This document shows positions 53,329-62,472 of a stretch of 64,000 nt of DNA, one piece after another. The notes beneath the pieces were generated by a model. The model did not search any database. It was not told where the DNA came from and saw only the letters and a list, made by a program, of their open reading frames with translations. Made by a program: the position numbers and the translations under genes. The DNA lies in contig CAWFXD010000001.1 in assembly GCA_963819695.1 (NCBI GenBank), positions 806,001-870,000 on the forward strand. Direction: 5' to 3'. The stretch is from DASZIT01 sp963819695 (lineage in GTDB: Bacteria > Actinomycetota > Acidimicrobiia > Acidimicrobiales > RAAP-2). The first letter of the stretch is position 1; every line of letters starts with the position of its first letter.

Positions 53329-54037
53329 GCCGTTCGACACCCTGCTGGAAGTCCAGCAGCACGACACCGCCCTCGACCAGCTCCGTCACCGCCGGCAGAC
53401 CCTTCCCGAGCAGGCCGAACTGGCCAAGATCGAGGCCCGGCGATCGCAGGTCGCCGCCGAGGGGACGGTGGTGCGGACCCAGGTGGACGACCTGAAGTCC
53501 CGGCAGGCGTCCCTCGAGGAGCAGATCGCCGCGGCCACCAAACGCCGGCACGAGATCGAGCAGCGGATGTTGACCGGCGGCGTCTCCGCCTCCCGGGACC
53601 TGCAGGCCATGGACGGGGAGGTCCGCCATCTGGCCGAACGGCAAGCGCAACTGGAGGAGCTCGAGCTGGAGCTGGTCGACGAGGAAGACCCGCTCGACGT
53701 GGCCCTGGAGGCGAACGAGACGGCGGCGGTCCTGCTGGAGGCGGATGCCCGCCGGCTCCAAGGGATCATCAGCCAAGAAGTGGCCCGCATCGACCAGACA
53801 ATCGTGGTCGAGGAGGCCCAACGGGCCGAGCAGGCCGTCCGGCTGCCCCCCGATCTGGCCGAGCAGTACGAGAAGCTCCGGGCCCATCTCGGCGGGGTGG
53901 GGGCGGCCCGTCTGGTCGGGGACCGGTGCGACGGGTGCCACCTCATCCTGCCATCCAAGGAAGTCGAGCGCATCCGCCGGCTTCCCGCCGATGAGTTCGC
54001 CACCTGTGACCAGTGTGGTCGCATCCTGGTGCACTGA
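53321..54037 (+). CDS. C4-type zinc-ribbon coiled-coil protein
   Basis: A 238-residue protein consisting of a long coiled coil (about 15-165; LEEQIAAATKRRHEIEQRM, LEELELELVDEED) and a C-terminal zinc ribbon CDGCHLILPSK...CDQCGRILVH. It is the family of Rv2229c / CT398, of unknown function, thought to scaffold complexes. In mycobacteria the downstream neighbour is a phosphatase/RNase H-type gene (Rv2228c), which matches the gene following here. The ATG 53321 overlaps the NUDIX stop by 8 bp. Confidence 0.88.
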   Translation: MAEPFDTLLEVQQHDTALDQLRHRRQTLPEQAELAKIEARRSQVAAEGTVVRTQVDDLKSRQASLEEQIAAATKRRHEIEQRMLTGGVSASRDLQAMDGEVRHLAERQAQLEELELELVDEEDPLDVALEANETAAVLLEADARRLQGIISQEVARIDQTIVVEEAQRAEQAVRLPPDLAEQYEKLRAHLGGVGAARLVGDRCDGCHLILPSKEVERIRRLPADEFATCDQCGRILVH

Positions 54038-54064
54038 GCCGGTGAGGACGGAACGGCTCCCGCG

Positions 54065-54661
54065 GTGTTGATCCTGATCCGCCACGGGGAATCCACCGGG
54101 AATGCCGACGGGCTGCTCCTCGGACGTCTGGACGCCCCCCTTACCGAACGGGGACTCGAACAGGCCGGTTCCCTCGGGTCGTCCCTGACCGGTGTCTCCC
54201 GGGTGATCTCCAGCCCGTTGTCCCGGGCCCGGGATACCGCTGAGGCGCTGGGGCTGGGCGTGCCGGTGGAGATCGATCAACGGTGGATCGAAGTCGACTA
54301 CGGCGAGTTCGACGGCCAGCCTCTCGGGGAGGTGCCGGCCGAGGTGTGGCGGCGTTGGCGGGAGGATTCGCACTATCGGCCCCCCGGCGGCGAGTCATTG
54401 GCGGAGGTGGGGATCCGGGTGCGCAAGGCGTGTGAGGAGTTGTTCGCCACCGACGGGGATGGAGCGCGGGGTGACGGCGATGTGGTGGTGGTGAGCCACG
54501 TCTCGCCCATCAAGGCGGCCACCTGCTGGTCGCTGGGCCTCGGGGACGAGGGAGCCTGGAGGCTCTACCTGGCCACCGCTTCCATCACCCGGGTGTCCTG
54601 GGGTGCCAACGGGCCGGTGCTCAACCGGTTCAACGACACCCCGTGGTCGCGGCCAACCTGA
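54065..54661 (+). CDS. Histidine phosphatase (phosphoglycerate mutase-like)
   Basis: A 198-residue enzyme of the histidine phosphatase superfamily. RHGES at residues 6-10, SPLSRARDTAEAL, the acid motif EVDYGEFDGQPL, and VVVSHVSPI (second His) are intact. The set resembles CobC/PhoE-type phosphatases. GTG 54065 begins the fold directly. It ends the four-gene operon that starts with the yceH-like gene. Confidence 0.87.
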   Translation: MLILIRHGESTGNADGLLLGRLDAPLTERGLEQAGSLGSSLTGVSRVISSPLSRARDTAEALGLGVPVEIDQRWIEVDYGEFDGQPLGEVPAEVWRRWREDSHYRPPGGESLAEVGIRVRKACEELFATDGDGARGDGDVVVVSHVSPIKAATCWSLGLGDEGAWRLYLATASITRVSWGANGPVLNRFNDTPWSRPT

Positions 54662-54857
54662 CCGACTCGGACGGTGACGGCCCTGGCGATCGGGCGCCGG
54701 GAGGCCGGCACGACAAGATATGGGCGACGATAGGATCGCTTGTCAGGTGCCCTGTCATGCATCAGCGCACCTGATGTGGGTGGGTCAGGGGTCGCCCCAC
54801 GGCGGCGCCGAGTGGCATCCGACGAGCGAGCAGGCGAGTGAAGGGAACTGGCTCACC

Positions 54858-55598
54858 ATGAGTTGGACCGGAGTGGAACCCTACGGGGACGACATCTACA
54901 CCGAGCCCGACGGCGACCCGGACACGCTGGCGAATCTGGGTCCCCTCGCCCCGATGGCGGGAATCTGGGAGAGCGCGACGGGGGCCGACCAGCACCCGGT
55001 GGTCGACGGCACCGAGGCCAACACCTTTCACGAGCGCTACGAGCTCCAGCCGATCGACCGGCAGACCAATGGTCCTCAGCTCTTCTACGGCCTCCGCTAT
55101 CACACCCACATCGTCAAGCCCGGCGAGGCGGAGACCTTCCACGACCAGGTGGGCTACTGGCTCTGGGAGCCGGAGACCAAGACGGTGACCCTCACCCTGG
55201 GCATCCCCCGGGGCCAGGTCCTGCTGGCCGGCGGCACCGCCGAGCCCGATGCCACCGAGTTCGAGGTCCGGGCGGCGCTGGGCTCCGAGGTCTACGGGAT
55301 TCTGTCCAACCCGTTTCTCGAGCAGGCGTTCCGCACGCTCAGCTACCGGATGACCGTCAGCGTCCACCCCGGCGACACCTGGTCGTACGAGGAGGAGGGG
55401 GTGCTGGACATCCCGGATCGGGACGAGCCCTTCTCCCACATCGACCGCAACACCCTGACCCGAATCGGGCCCCCCACCCCGAATCCTCTGGCCCAGGCGG
55501 CCATCAATGACGGAAGTCTGGGTAGAAGTCCGGGTGGGAGCCCGGGTGGAGGCCTGGGTATCGGAAACCTACGAAGCGAAAGCAGGATGCTCCCATGA
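54858..55598 (+). CDS. Nitrobindin/FABP-like heme-binding beta-barrel protein with encapsulin cargo-loading peptide
   Basis: A 246-residue protein. Residues about 28-205 form the heme-binding beta-barrel of the FABP/DUF1794 (THAP4/nitrobindin-like) family: LGPLAPMAGIWESATGADQHP, YGLRYHTHIV, FHDQVGYWLWEPETKTVTL, GSEVYGILSNPFLEQAF and EEPFSHIDRNTLTRI-like end, with His 194 in the position of the proximal heme ligand. A Gly/Ser/Pro linker (about 215-231) leads to LGIGNLRSE (233-241), matching the encapsulin cargo-loading peptide known from DyP peroxidases. Stop overlaps the encapsulin ATG (ATGA, 55595-55598). ATG 54858 is chosen over 54720 because the upstream extension is not family-like. Confidence 0.85.
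   Translation: MSWTGVEPYGDDIYTEPDGDPDTLANLGPLAPMAGIWESATGADQHPVVDGTEANTFHERYELQPIDRQTNGPQLFYGLRYHTHIVKPGEAETFHDQVGYWLWEPETKTVTLTLGIPRGQVLLAGGTAEPDATEFEVRAALGSEVYGILSNPFLEQAFRTLSYRMTVSVHPGDTWSYEEEGVLDIPDRDEPFSHIDRNTLTRIGPPTPNPLAQAAINDGSLGRSPGGSPGGGLGIGNLRSESRMLP
55516..55566 (+). repeat. 12-bp tandem repeats coding the Gly/Ser linker
   Basis: About four imperfect copies of a GAAGTCCGGGTGG-like unit run in the cargo gene just before the loading peptide. They encode SLGRSPGGSPGGG and can lengthen or shorten the linker in frame. Confidence 0.55.
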
Positions 55599-56401
55599 AC
55601 CATCTGATGCGAGAACTGGCCCCCGTCGCCGATGAGGCCTGGGAACAGATCGACGCCGAGGCGAGCCGTTCGATCAAGCACTTCCTGGCTGCCCGCAAGC
55701 TGGTCGATTTCGCCGGTCCGCTGGGGTGGAGCCATTCGGCCATCGATGTCGGGCGGATCGACCCGCTGGACAGTGGGCCGCTCGACGGGGTCGAGGTGGC
55801 CAGGCGCAAGGTGATGCCGCTGATCGAGGTGAGGACGGCGTTCTCGCTCGATCGGGTCGAGTTGGCCGCCGCCGAGCGCGGCGCCACCGACATCGATCTG
55901 GCCGCGGTGATCGCCGCCGGACGGGCTGCCGCCCTGGCCGAGGATCACATGGTCTTCCACGGCTACGAGCCGGGCGCGGTCACCGGCCTGGCGACCGCCT
56001 CACCCCACGGTGCGGTGGCCATCAGCAGTGACTACAGCCACTATCCGGAGCACGTGGCCCAGGCGGTGGCGACCCTTCGGGCCGCCGACATCGCCGGTCC
56101 CTATGCCATCGCCCTCGGGGCCCGGTGCTACACCGGGGTGACCGAGACCACCGAGCACGGCGGCTACCCGGTCTTCGAGCATATCCGGCAGATTCTGGAG
56201 GGTCCGATCGTGTGGGCGCCGGCGGTGGACGGAGCCGTGGTGCTCAGCCAGCGCGGCGGGGACTTCGAGCTGACCATCGGTGAGGATTTCTCCATCGGCT
56301 ACCGCTCGAGCGACGCCGCCTCGGTCGGCCTCTATATAGAGGAGAGCCTGGCGTTCCGCATCAACACCCCCGAAGCCGCGGTGCACCTGGCCTACGTCTG
56401 A
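55595..56401 (+). CDS. Encapsulin shell protein, family 1 (linocin M18-like)
   Basis: A 268-residue HK97-fold capsid-like protein. It starts MNHLMRELAPVADEAWEQID, followed by ARKLVDFAGPLGWSHSAI (N-arm and first strand), LIEVRTAFSLDRVELAAAERG (E-loop region), EDHMVFHGYEPGAVTG, and SQRGGDFELTIGEDFSIGYRSSD then ESLAFRINTPEAAVHL, aligning from end to end with family 1 encapsulins such as the Thermotoga and mycobacterial ones. The length fits a T=1, 60-subunit shell about 24 nm wide. It is coupled to the heme-barrel cargo gene; there is no DyP or ferritin-like gene in this window. Confidence 0.93.
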   Translation: MNHLMRELAPVADEAWEQIDAEASRSIKHFLAARKLVDFAGPLGWSHSAIDVGRIDPLDSGPLDGVEVARRKVMPLIEVRTAFSLDRVELAAAERGATDIDLAAVIAAGRAAALAEDHMVFHGYEPGAVTGLATASPHGAVAISSDYSHYPEHVAQAVATLRAADIAGPYAIALGARCYTGVTETTEHGGYPVFEHIRQILEGPIVWAPAVDGAVVLSQRGGDFELTIGEDFSIGYRSSDAASVGLYIEESLAFRINTPEAAVHLAYV

Positions 56402-57036
56402 GCGTCTGTGCTGGGGGGTACGGACCGGCGACCTGGCCTTCGAGGCTCAAGTAGGCACGGGTTCCCACAACCGGGAGATTCGGTGTCATCCCGATACTGG
56501 GCAGGGACCCGAAGTTCAGGGCATCCCCGAAGTTGTAGATGGCTCCGTTGGAGCCGACAATCCAGTAGCCCTGACTGTCTCTGGTCGGAAAGGCCACCAC
56601 CAACGCCGTCGGAACGACGACCTGTGGAGCGGGGTCGGCCCTCGCCACATTGCTGGCACTTGGGTATCACGCGAGCTTCGCCGGCAGCGGCAGTTACGCG
56701 CCGACGTCGGCCAAGGGCTCCCTGGTCGTCCTCCTCGGATCGACCATCCTGGAGGAATTCCGGGCATCAAAGGTGGAGCCGGGCGGCCCCGAAGGCTCGG
56801 CTACACCTCTGGCACCTGGAGGTCGAAAACCAATCACCGTTGCCGGTGCCACGCCCGAGGGTGTCGCACCGGCGGCGTCTCAGTGGCATGTTCTGAAGGT
56901 CGCACTGACCGGCTGTTAGCGATCAACTCGGCCCGTCTGGAGCCCCGAGCTATTTGGTCCCGACCTCGGGCTCGCATTTAGGGCATTCTGTAGCAGCAGA
57001 CTTCGGTCTGATCGAACGGCCAACAAGGAGGTCGCC
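56402..57036. other. 635-bp region after the encapsulin gene with a beta-propeller remnant
   Basis: No intact gene. On the minus strand near 56480-56610, LVVAFPTRDSQGYWIVGSNGAIYNFGDALNFGSLP recalls the GYW-IVGSDGGIFxFGDA repeats of large secreted actinobacterial proteins; it is probably a fragment of a lost gene. On the + strand 56650-56919 an 89-codon frame lacks recognisable features. Nothing else is seen. Confidence 0.4.
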
Positions 57037-57756
57037 ATGTCTTTCCCCAATAAAACCGCTTCTCCTCGGCCGAGCTGGCGGCTCACTTGGCTCACCGCGG
57101 TCGCCGTCATCGTCGCCAGCCTCGGCTTAGCGGCCTGTACGGTCCATGTTGGGACGAGCTCTACGACCACCTCAAAAGCGCCGGCGTCCTCCACGACGAC
57201 GACACCACCGAATTTGCTCACGCAAATGCCAAAAGCCTTTGCGGCTCAATGCACCAACGAGGCTTCGTCGGACTTTATCGATACAAATGAGACCGCCCAG
57301 GTCGTATGCAGTGGTAGCAACGTGCCGGATGCCGACGTCCTCATTTATCAGCAGTATGACACCTCCGCCGACGCCGACAACTACTACAGCAGCACTCTGC
57401 TCTCGGGGAACCGGATGCAGAGCGGCCAAGGCGACTGCACCTCGGCGACGCTCTCGGGTACCAGCACCAATGGCACCTATTGCGAAACCAATGTGACGGC
57501 CAACGGCAAGGCGGTCGGCAATGTCTTTCTCTTCAACGGAACCGATTTTCAAGTCGGATCGGGCGTAAGCCTCGCTTCCGTCCTGTCCTCACCACCACCG
57601 ATCTGCTCGAATACGAATGCCGGATTCGGAGTGGTCGGCTGGACGGTTGACAGTAAGAATCTCGCCGCGCTTGCCATCACCTGCAGTAGCGACGTCGCCA
57701 CCCTGCAGAGCATCAACAAGGACTATTTGGCCAACGACTACGACCTCGGCACCTAG
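57037..57756 (+). CDS. Secreted lipoprotein, function unknown
   Basis: A 239-residue protein with a signal peptide (about 16-34) and the lipobox LAAC, then a Ser/Thr-rich linker and a compact Cys-containing domain (CTNEASSDFIDTNETAQVVCSG; GDCTSATLSG; NGTYCETN; CSNTNAGFGVVGWTV; ALAITCSSDV) that probably has disulfides. It resembles small extracellular sensor-type domains but I cannot name it. AAGGAGG lies 8 nt before the ATG. Confidence 0.75.
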   Translation: MSFPNKTASPRPSWRLTWLTAVAVIVASLGLAACTVHVGTSSTTTSKAPASSTTTTPPNLLTQMPKAFAAQCTNEASSDFIDTNETAQVVCSGSNVPDADVLIYQQYDTSADADNYYSSTLLSGNRMQSGQGDCTSATLSGTSTNGTYCETNVTANGKAVGNVFLFNGTDFQVGSGVSLASVLSSPPPICSNTNAGFGVVGWTVDSKNLAALAITCSSDVATLQSINKDYLANDYDLGT

Positions 57757-57884
57757 AGCGAGGTTGGCCCTCTGCCCGGAGGGGACCGTCCGGGGCTGGA
57801 CCTGAGCGGGGACCGGGCGCGGGGCCGTCCGGCTGCTTCGAGGTTGCCAGAGATCGAGGCAGGCCTTCACGAGGGCGGGTGGTT

Positions 57885-58285
<401 letters not shown>

Positions 58286-58352
58286 GCCTCATGATCCCAC
58301 AGACTGGCTGGGATTTCTCGGCCCTGAGGCAGCCTCGCCCTAGTCTGGCGCC

Positions 58353-59762
58353 GTGGAAGTTACTCCGAGTGCGGCTGCGAGGTCCCTCCCGGGACGACCC
58401 GGATCAGTGGGATCCGAGGGACCCGAGCGGCCTGCGCTCTCCATCGGCGAGCTCTACGGTCGCATCGATCGCACCCTCCGGAAGGCGTTCCCCGACGATC
58501 TGTGGGTCTCGGGTGAGGTCCGCTCCTTCAAGGTGAGCCCTCGCGGCCACTGTTTCATGGATCTGGTGGATCCCCAACATGCTCAGGATGCCGCATCCCC
58601 GGTTCTGAAAGTCAAATGCTGGTCGACCACCTGGCGTCGGGTCCGAACCACGCTCGACCAGCTCGGTATTTCCCTCGACGCCGGCTTGGTGGTGAGGGTC
58701 CGGGGCAAGGTCGACTTCTACAAACCCCGGGGCGACGTCAGCTTCATCATGTCGGAGTTGGACACCGATGCCCTGCTGGGCAAGGTGGCGGCCGAGCGCG
58801 CCCGGCTGGTGAAGGCCCTGGTCGACGAGGGCCTGTTCGACCGCAACCGGCGACTGGAGGTGCCCCGACTTCCATTGCGCATCGCGCTGGTGACCAGTCC
58901 GGGGACCGAGGGATACCGGGACTTCATCGGGCAGCTCGAAGCTTCGGGCATGGCGTTCGACGTCCGGGTGGTGGCCACCCAGGTGCAGGGTCGAGCCGCC
59001 GGAAAGTCGGTGGCGCTGGCCATTGCCGGCCTCCAGTCCGAGGGGTGTGACGTTCTGGTGGTGGTACGGGGCGGCGGCTCCAAGTCGGACCTGTCCACCT
59101 TCGACAGCGAGTTGGTGGCCCGGTCCATTGCCGCTTCGAAGATCCCGGTATGGACGGGGATCGGCCACACCGGTGACCAGTCGGTGGCCGACGAGATCGC
59201 CAACCGCGCCTTCATCACCCCGACCGACTGTGGCGGCGAGCTGGCCCGGCTGGCCATCAGCTACTGGGAGTCTGTCGTGGAACGCGGGATTTCCGCCGCT
59301 CGGCTGGCCTCGCTCGTTGCCGGCGACGCCACCCTCCACCTTGACCGCTGCCGGAACCGGGTGTCGATGGGCGCCCGCATGCACCTGGGCCGGCATGCCG
59401 ACGGGCTGCACCGCCAGGCCCAGACGCTGGGAGGAACTGCCCAACGCCACCTCGACGACGCCGACCGTTTGATGGTGCGGCGACTGACGCTGCTGGCCGC
59501 ACTCCCCGAGCGGATGCTGGAGACCGAAGATCGCCAGATCCGCCAGTGGACCCAGCTGCTCGGCGCCTATGACTACCAGCGGCAGCTCGAGCGGGGCTAT
59601 TCGGTGACCCGGACCGACGACGGAGTCGTCCTTCGGTCGACCGCCGGCCTGTCGGCCGGGGTCGGGTTGGTCACCCGGTTGGCCGATGGCGAGGTCCACT
59701 CCGTCGTGGACGTGGCCCGCGACGATACGGACGAAGACGATCGAACCAAGGAGACAACCTGA
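58353..59762 (+). CDS. xseA: Exodeoxyribonuclease VII large subunit
   Basis: A 469-residue subunit of ExoVII, which degrades single-stranded DNA. N-terminal OB fold (LWVSGEVRSFKVSPRGHCFMDLVD), then the XseA core: LPLRIALVTSPGTEGYRDFIGQLE, VLVVVRGGGSKSDLSTFDSELVARSI, PVWTGIGHTGDQSVADEIANRAFITPT (the family's signature GIGHxxDxSVADxVA). The C-terminal coiled coil ends in LLGAYDYQRQLERGYSVTR. TAGTCT ends 6 nt before the GTG (leaderless). It is followed by xseB. Confidence 0.92.
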   Translation: MEVTPSAAARSLPGRPGSVGSEGPERPALSIGELYGRIDRTLRKAFPDDLWVSGEVRSFKVSPRGHCFMDLVDPQHAQDAASPVLKVKCWSTTWRRVRTTLDQLGISLDAGLVVRVRGKVDFYKPRGDVSFIMSELDTDALLGKVAAERARLVKALVDEGLFDRNRRLEVPRLPLRIALVTSPGTEGYRDFIGQLEASGMAFDVRVVATQVQGRAAGKSVALAIAGLQSEGCDVLVVVRGGGSKSDLSTFDSELVARSIAASKIPVWTGIGHTGDQSVADEIANRAFITPTDCGGELARLAISYWESVVERGISAARLASLVAGDATLHLDRCRNRVSMGARMHLGRHADGLHRQAQTLGGTAQRHLDDADRLMVRRLTLLAALPERMLETEDRQIRQWTQLLGAYDYQRQLERGYSVTRTDDGVVLRSTAGLSAGVGLVTRLADGEVHSVVDVARDDTDEDDRTKETT

Positions 59763-59763
59763 A

Positions 59764-60147
59764 ATGGCCACCAACGAGAAGGGCGCAGACGACGGTGGCG
59801 GCCCGAACCCGGCCGCCGCGGTGACGGAGTTGAGTTATTCCGATGCCGGCAAGGAACTGGACGCCATCATCGGAGAGTTCGAAGCCGGCGTCATCGATGT
59901 CGACCGCCTGGTCGAACGGCTCCAGCGGGCCACCTCGATTGTCGACGAGCTCGATCGCCGGCTACGGCGGACCCGGATGCAGGTCGAGGAGTTGGTGCCC
60001 CGGCTCGAGGCCATCGGTCGAGGTGAGCCGGCCGCCCCCGAGGCTGGTGCGGACGAGGGCGACGAGGTGTACGACGAGGACGAGCTCATTGCCGAGATGA
60101 CGATGGACGACAGGTCCGACGCCGGTGGCCCCGCCGGGCTGTTCTGA
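59764..60147 (+). CDS. xseB: Exodeoxyribonuclease VII small subunit
   Basis: A 127-residue protein (XseB normally about 70-80; here extended at both ends). The core SYSDAGKELDAIIGEFEAGVIDVDRLVERLQRATSIVDELDRRLRRTRMQVE is the two-helix XseB signature. The N-terminal Gly-rich and C-terminal acidic tails are not part of the family. It starts 1 bp after the xseA stop; the two encode one enzyme. Confidence 0.88.
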   Translation: MATNEKGADDGGGPNPAAAVTELSYSDAGKELDAIIGEFEAGVIDVDRLVERLQRATSIVDELDRRLRRTRMQVEELVPRLEAIGRGEPAAPEAGADEGDEVYDEDELIAEMTMDDRSDAGGPAGLF

Positions 60148-60188
60148 TCCCGCCCGACCATCCCAACGGCACCCCAGACTCGTCCCGA

Positions 60189-61787
60189 TTACTGGATATT
60201 GCGCTCGCGGCCGGCCCAGAACGGCTTGCGCAGCTCGCGCTTCAACACCTTGCCCGACGGGTTGCGGGGCAGGACATCGATGAAGTCGACCGAGGTCGGG
60301 CACTTGTAGTGGGCCAGCCGCTCCCGGGAGAAGGCCAGGATGTCCTCCATCAGGGCCTCGTCGTCGGTGCCGGCCTCCGGTGATCTCACCACGATGGCCT
60401 TCACGGTTTCTCCCCACTTGTCGTCGGGGACCCCGATGACCGCGGCATCGGCGATGGCGGCATGGGAGAGCAGCGCGTTCTCGACTTCGGCCGGATAGAT
60501 GTTCTCCCCGCCGGACACGATCATGTCCTTCAGCCGGTCGTGGAGGAAGAGGTAGCCGTCCGCGTCCAGCCAGCCGGCATCCCCGGTTCGGAACCAGTCG
60601 TCCTCCGACAGCACCGTGGCGGTGGCCTCGGGTTGGTTCCAGTAGCCGAGCATGTTCTGGGCCGAACGGGTCACCACTTCGCCGACCTTGCCGACCGGGA
60701 GCAGCTCCCCGGTATCGGGGTCGATGATGCGCAGCTCGACGTGGTCGAAGGGCCGGCCGGCGGATTGCAACAGCCGGGACCGAGGGCCGTCGGGGTCGTG
60801 GTCCTCGGGAAGCAGCGAGGTGATGGCTCCGGTGGTCTCGGTGAGCCCGTAGACCTGGGCGAAATCGCAGCCGAGGGCTTTCATGGACCTGACCAGAACA
60901 TCCTCGCTGATCGGCGAAGCCCCGTAGAAGACGGTGCGCAGTGACGAGACATCGGTGGTGGCCAGCTCCGGGGTGACCAGCATGAACATCAGCACTGCCG
61001 GGACCACGAACGTCTCGGTGATCTGGTGTTGGGCGATGAGGCCCAGAACCGCGGCCGGATCGATGTCCCGGACAATGATCGAGTGGCCTCCCCGGGACAT
61101 CCCGGCCAGGGCCCAACCGCTCCCGCCGATATGGAACAGCGGCATGGCCACCATCGACACCGTGTCCGGGCCGATATGGAAGACCCGGTCGGCCTCGTTG
61201 AGCAGACAGGAGATGTTCCGGCCGGTGATCATCACGCCCTTGGGGAGGCCGGTGGTGCCCGAGGTGTAGAGCTGGGTGATCACATCACCCGGGGCGGGCT
61301 CGAAGCCGGCGTCGTCGGGGTCGTCGTCGGCGTTGGCGTCGAGCCAGGCATTCAGCCCGTCCAGTGACACCCACTCCCGCACCGAGGTCGCCACCGCGGC
61401 GATCTCCTTGGCCGCGTCGGCATAGTCGGCGTCCACGAACATGGCGACGGCGCCGGAGTCCATGACGATGCCGGCCATCTCGGCCGGGGCCAGCCGCCAG
61501 TTGACCGTCACGTTCACCGCGCCGATCAGCGCGCAGCCGAAGAAGATCTCGAAGAACTCGATGCTGTTGCGGTCGAGGAACGCCACCCGGTCTCCCCGAC
61601 CCACGCCCTGGGCCGAAAGGGCCTGGGCCACCCGCCGGGCATTCCGGTAGACCTCGCCCCAGGTGAGGGTCCGATCGCCGGCGGTGAGCATCGGGGCGTC
61701 GGGCTGGGAGGCCGCCAGCTCGCGCAACATTCCCGAGACCGTCCGGTACTCCGTGGGGCGATGATGATCGACGGTTTCTACGGTCAT
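60189..61787 (-). CDS. AMP-forming acyl-CoA synthetase (FadD-like)
   Basis: A 532-residue ANL enzyme. P-loop LYTSGTTGLPKGVMITG (about 175-190), VYGLTETTG, WFRTGDAGWLDADGYLF, and the catalytic Lys in PSGKVLKRELR. ATG 61785-61787 (MTVETVDHH) is preferred; the frame stays open 360 bp upstream without family sequence. TACAGT lies 8 nt before the ATG. It is a different subtype from the FadD at 27990, with more similarity to medium- or branched-chain activating enzymes. Confidence 0.9.
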   Translation of the reverse strand: MTVETVDHHRPTEYRTVSGMLRELAASQPDAPMLTAGDRTLTWGEVYRNARRVAQALSAQGVGRGDRVAFLDRNSIEFFEIFFGCALIGAVNVTVNWRLAPAEMAGIVMDSGAVAMFVDADYADAAKEIAAVATSVREWVSLDGLNAWLDANADDDPDDAGFEPAPGDVITQLYTSGTTGLPKGVMITGRNISCLLNEADRVFHIGPDTVSMVAMPLFHIGGSGWALAGMSRGGHSIIVRDIDPAAVLGLIAQHQITETFVVPAVLMFMLVTPELATTDVSSLRTVFYGASPISEDVLVRSMKALGCDFAQVYGLTETTGAITSLLPEDHDPDGPRSRLLQSAGRPFDHVELRIIDPDTGELLPVGKVGEVVTRSAQNMLGYWNQPEATATVLSEDDWFRTGDAGWLDADGYLFLHDRLKDMIVSGGENIYPAEVENALLSHAAIADAAVIGVPDDKWGETVKAIVVRSPEAGTDDEALMEDILAFSRERLAHYKCPTSVDFIDVLPRNPSGKVLKRELRKPFWAGRERNIQ

Positions 61788-61887
61788 GACGGGAAACTGT
61801 AGGCCCAAACCCGGGCCATCTGGCTGGGGATCGAACGCCGCAGTGCTACAACAGGGGCACGACGAGCGGGACGGAAGGGGCGCAGGG

Positions 61888-62451
61888 GTGGAACACGTGG
61901 CACTGACGGCGGTCGGAGCCGACCAACCGGGGATCGTGGCCGCACTGACCGGGGTCCTCATGGACCTCGGCTGCAACCTGGAGGACTCCACCATGAGCAT
62001 CCTCCGTGGCCAGTTCGCGGTGCTGTTGGTGATCGCGGTGCCCGACGAAAGCGGAGCCCAGGCCATCGAAGCCGCCCTGGCCCCGGTGGCCGACCGGTTG
62101 GGTCTGACCATCGTGGTGCGGCCACTGGTGCCCACCCCCGGAGCCACCGGTGGGGCTGCTGAAGTTGGAGCCGACGTCGAGAGCCAGGTCTACGCCTTCT
62201 CGGTCCACGGAGCCGACCGGCCCGGCATCGTCCACCGGGCGGCGGAGGCGTTGGCTCAGGTCGGCGGCAACATCATCGATCTGTCGACCCGGCTGGTGGG
62301 ATCGGACGACCAGCCGGTCTACGTGCTGACGTTGACGGTTGGATTCGCGCCCGGGACCGAGGCCGAGGTGGCGGCGGCCACCGTCCGGCAGTCGGTCGAG
62401 GCGTTCGGGGTGCAGTGCCACGCCCACCGGGTCGAGATCGACGTTCTCTGA
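61888..62451 (+). CDS. Two-ACT-domain regulator, GcvR-like
   Basis: A 187-residue protein with two ACT domains (VALTAVGADQPGIVAALTGVLMDLGCNLEDSTMSI and YAFSVHGADRPGIVHRAAEALAQVGGNIIDLST). This duplicated layout is that of the glycine cleavage system repressor GcvR and related amino-acid-sensing ACT proteins. GTG 61888 opens the first domain directly. The next gene is def, 21 bp further. Confidence 0.85.
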   Translation: MEHVALTAVGADQPGIVAALTGVLMDLGCNLEDSTMSILRGQFAVLLVIAVPDESGAQAIEAALAPVADRLGLTIVVRPLVPTPGATGGAAEVGADVESQVYAFSVHGADRPGIVHRAAEALAQVGGNIIDLSTRLVGSDDQPVYVLTLTVGFAPGTEAEVAAATVRQSVEAFGVQCHAHRVEIDVL

Positions 62452-62472
62452 CCGGTCGGACTGCACCGCTCG

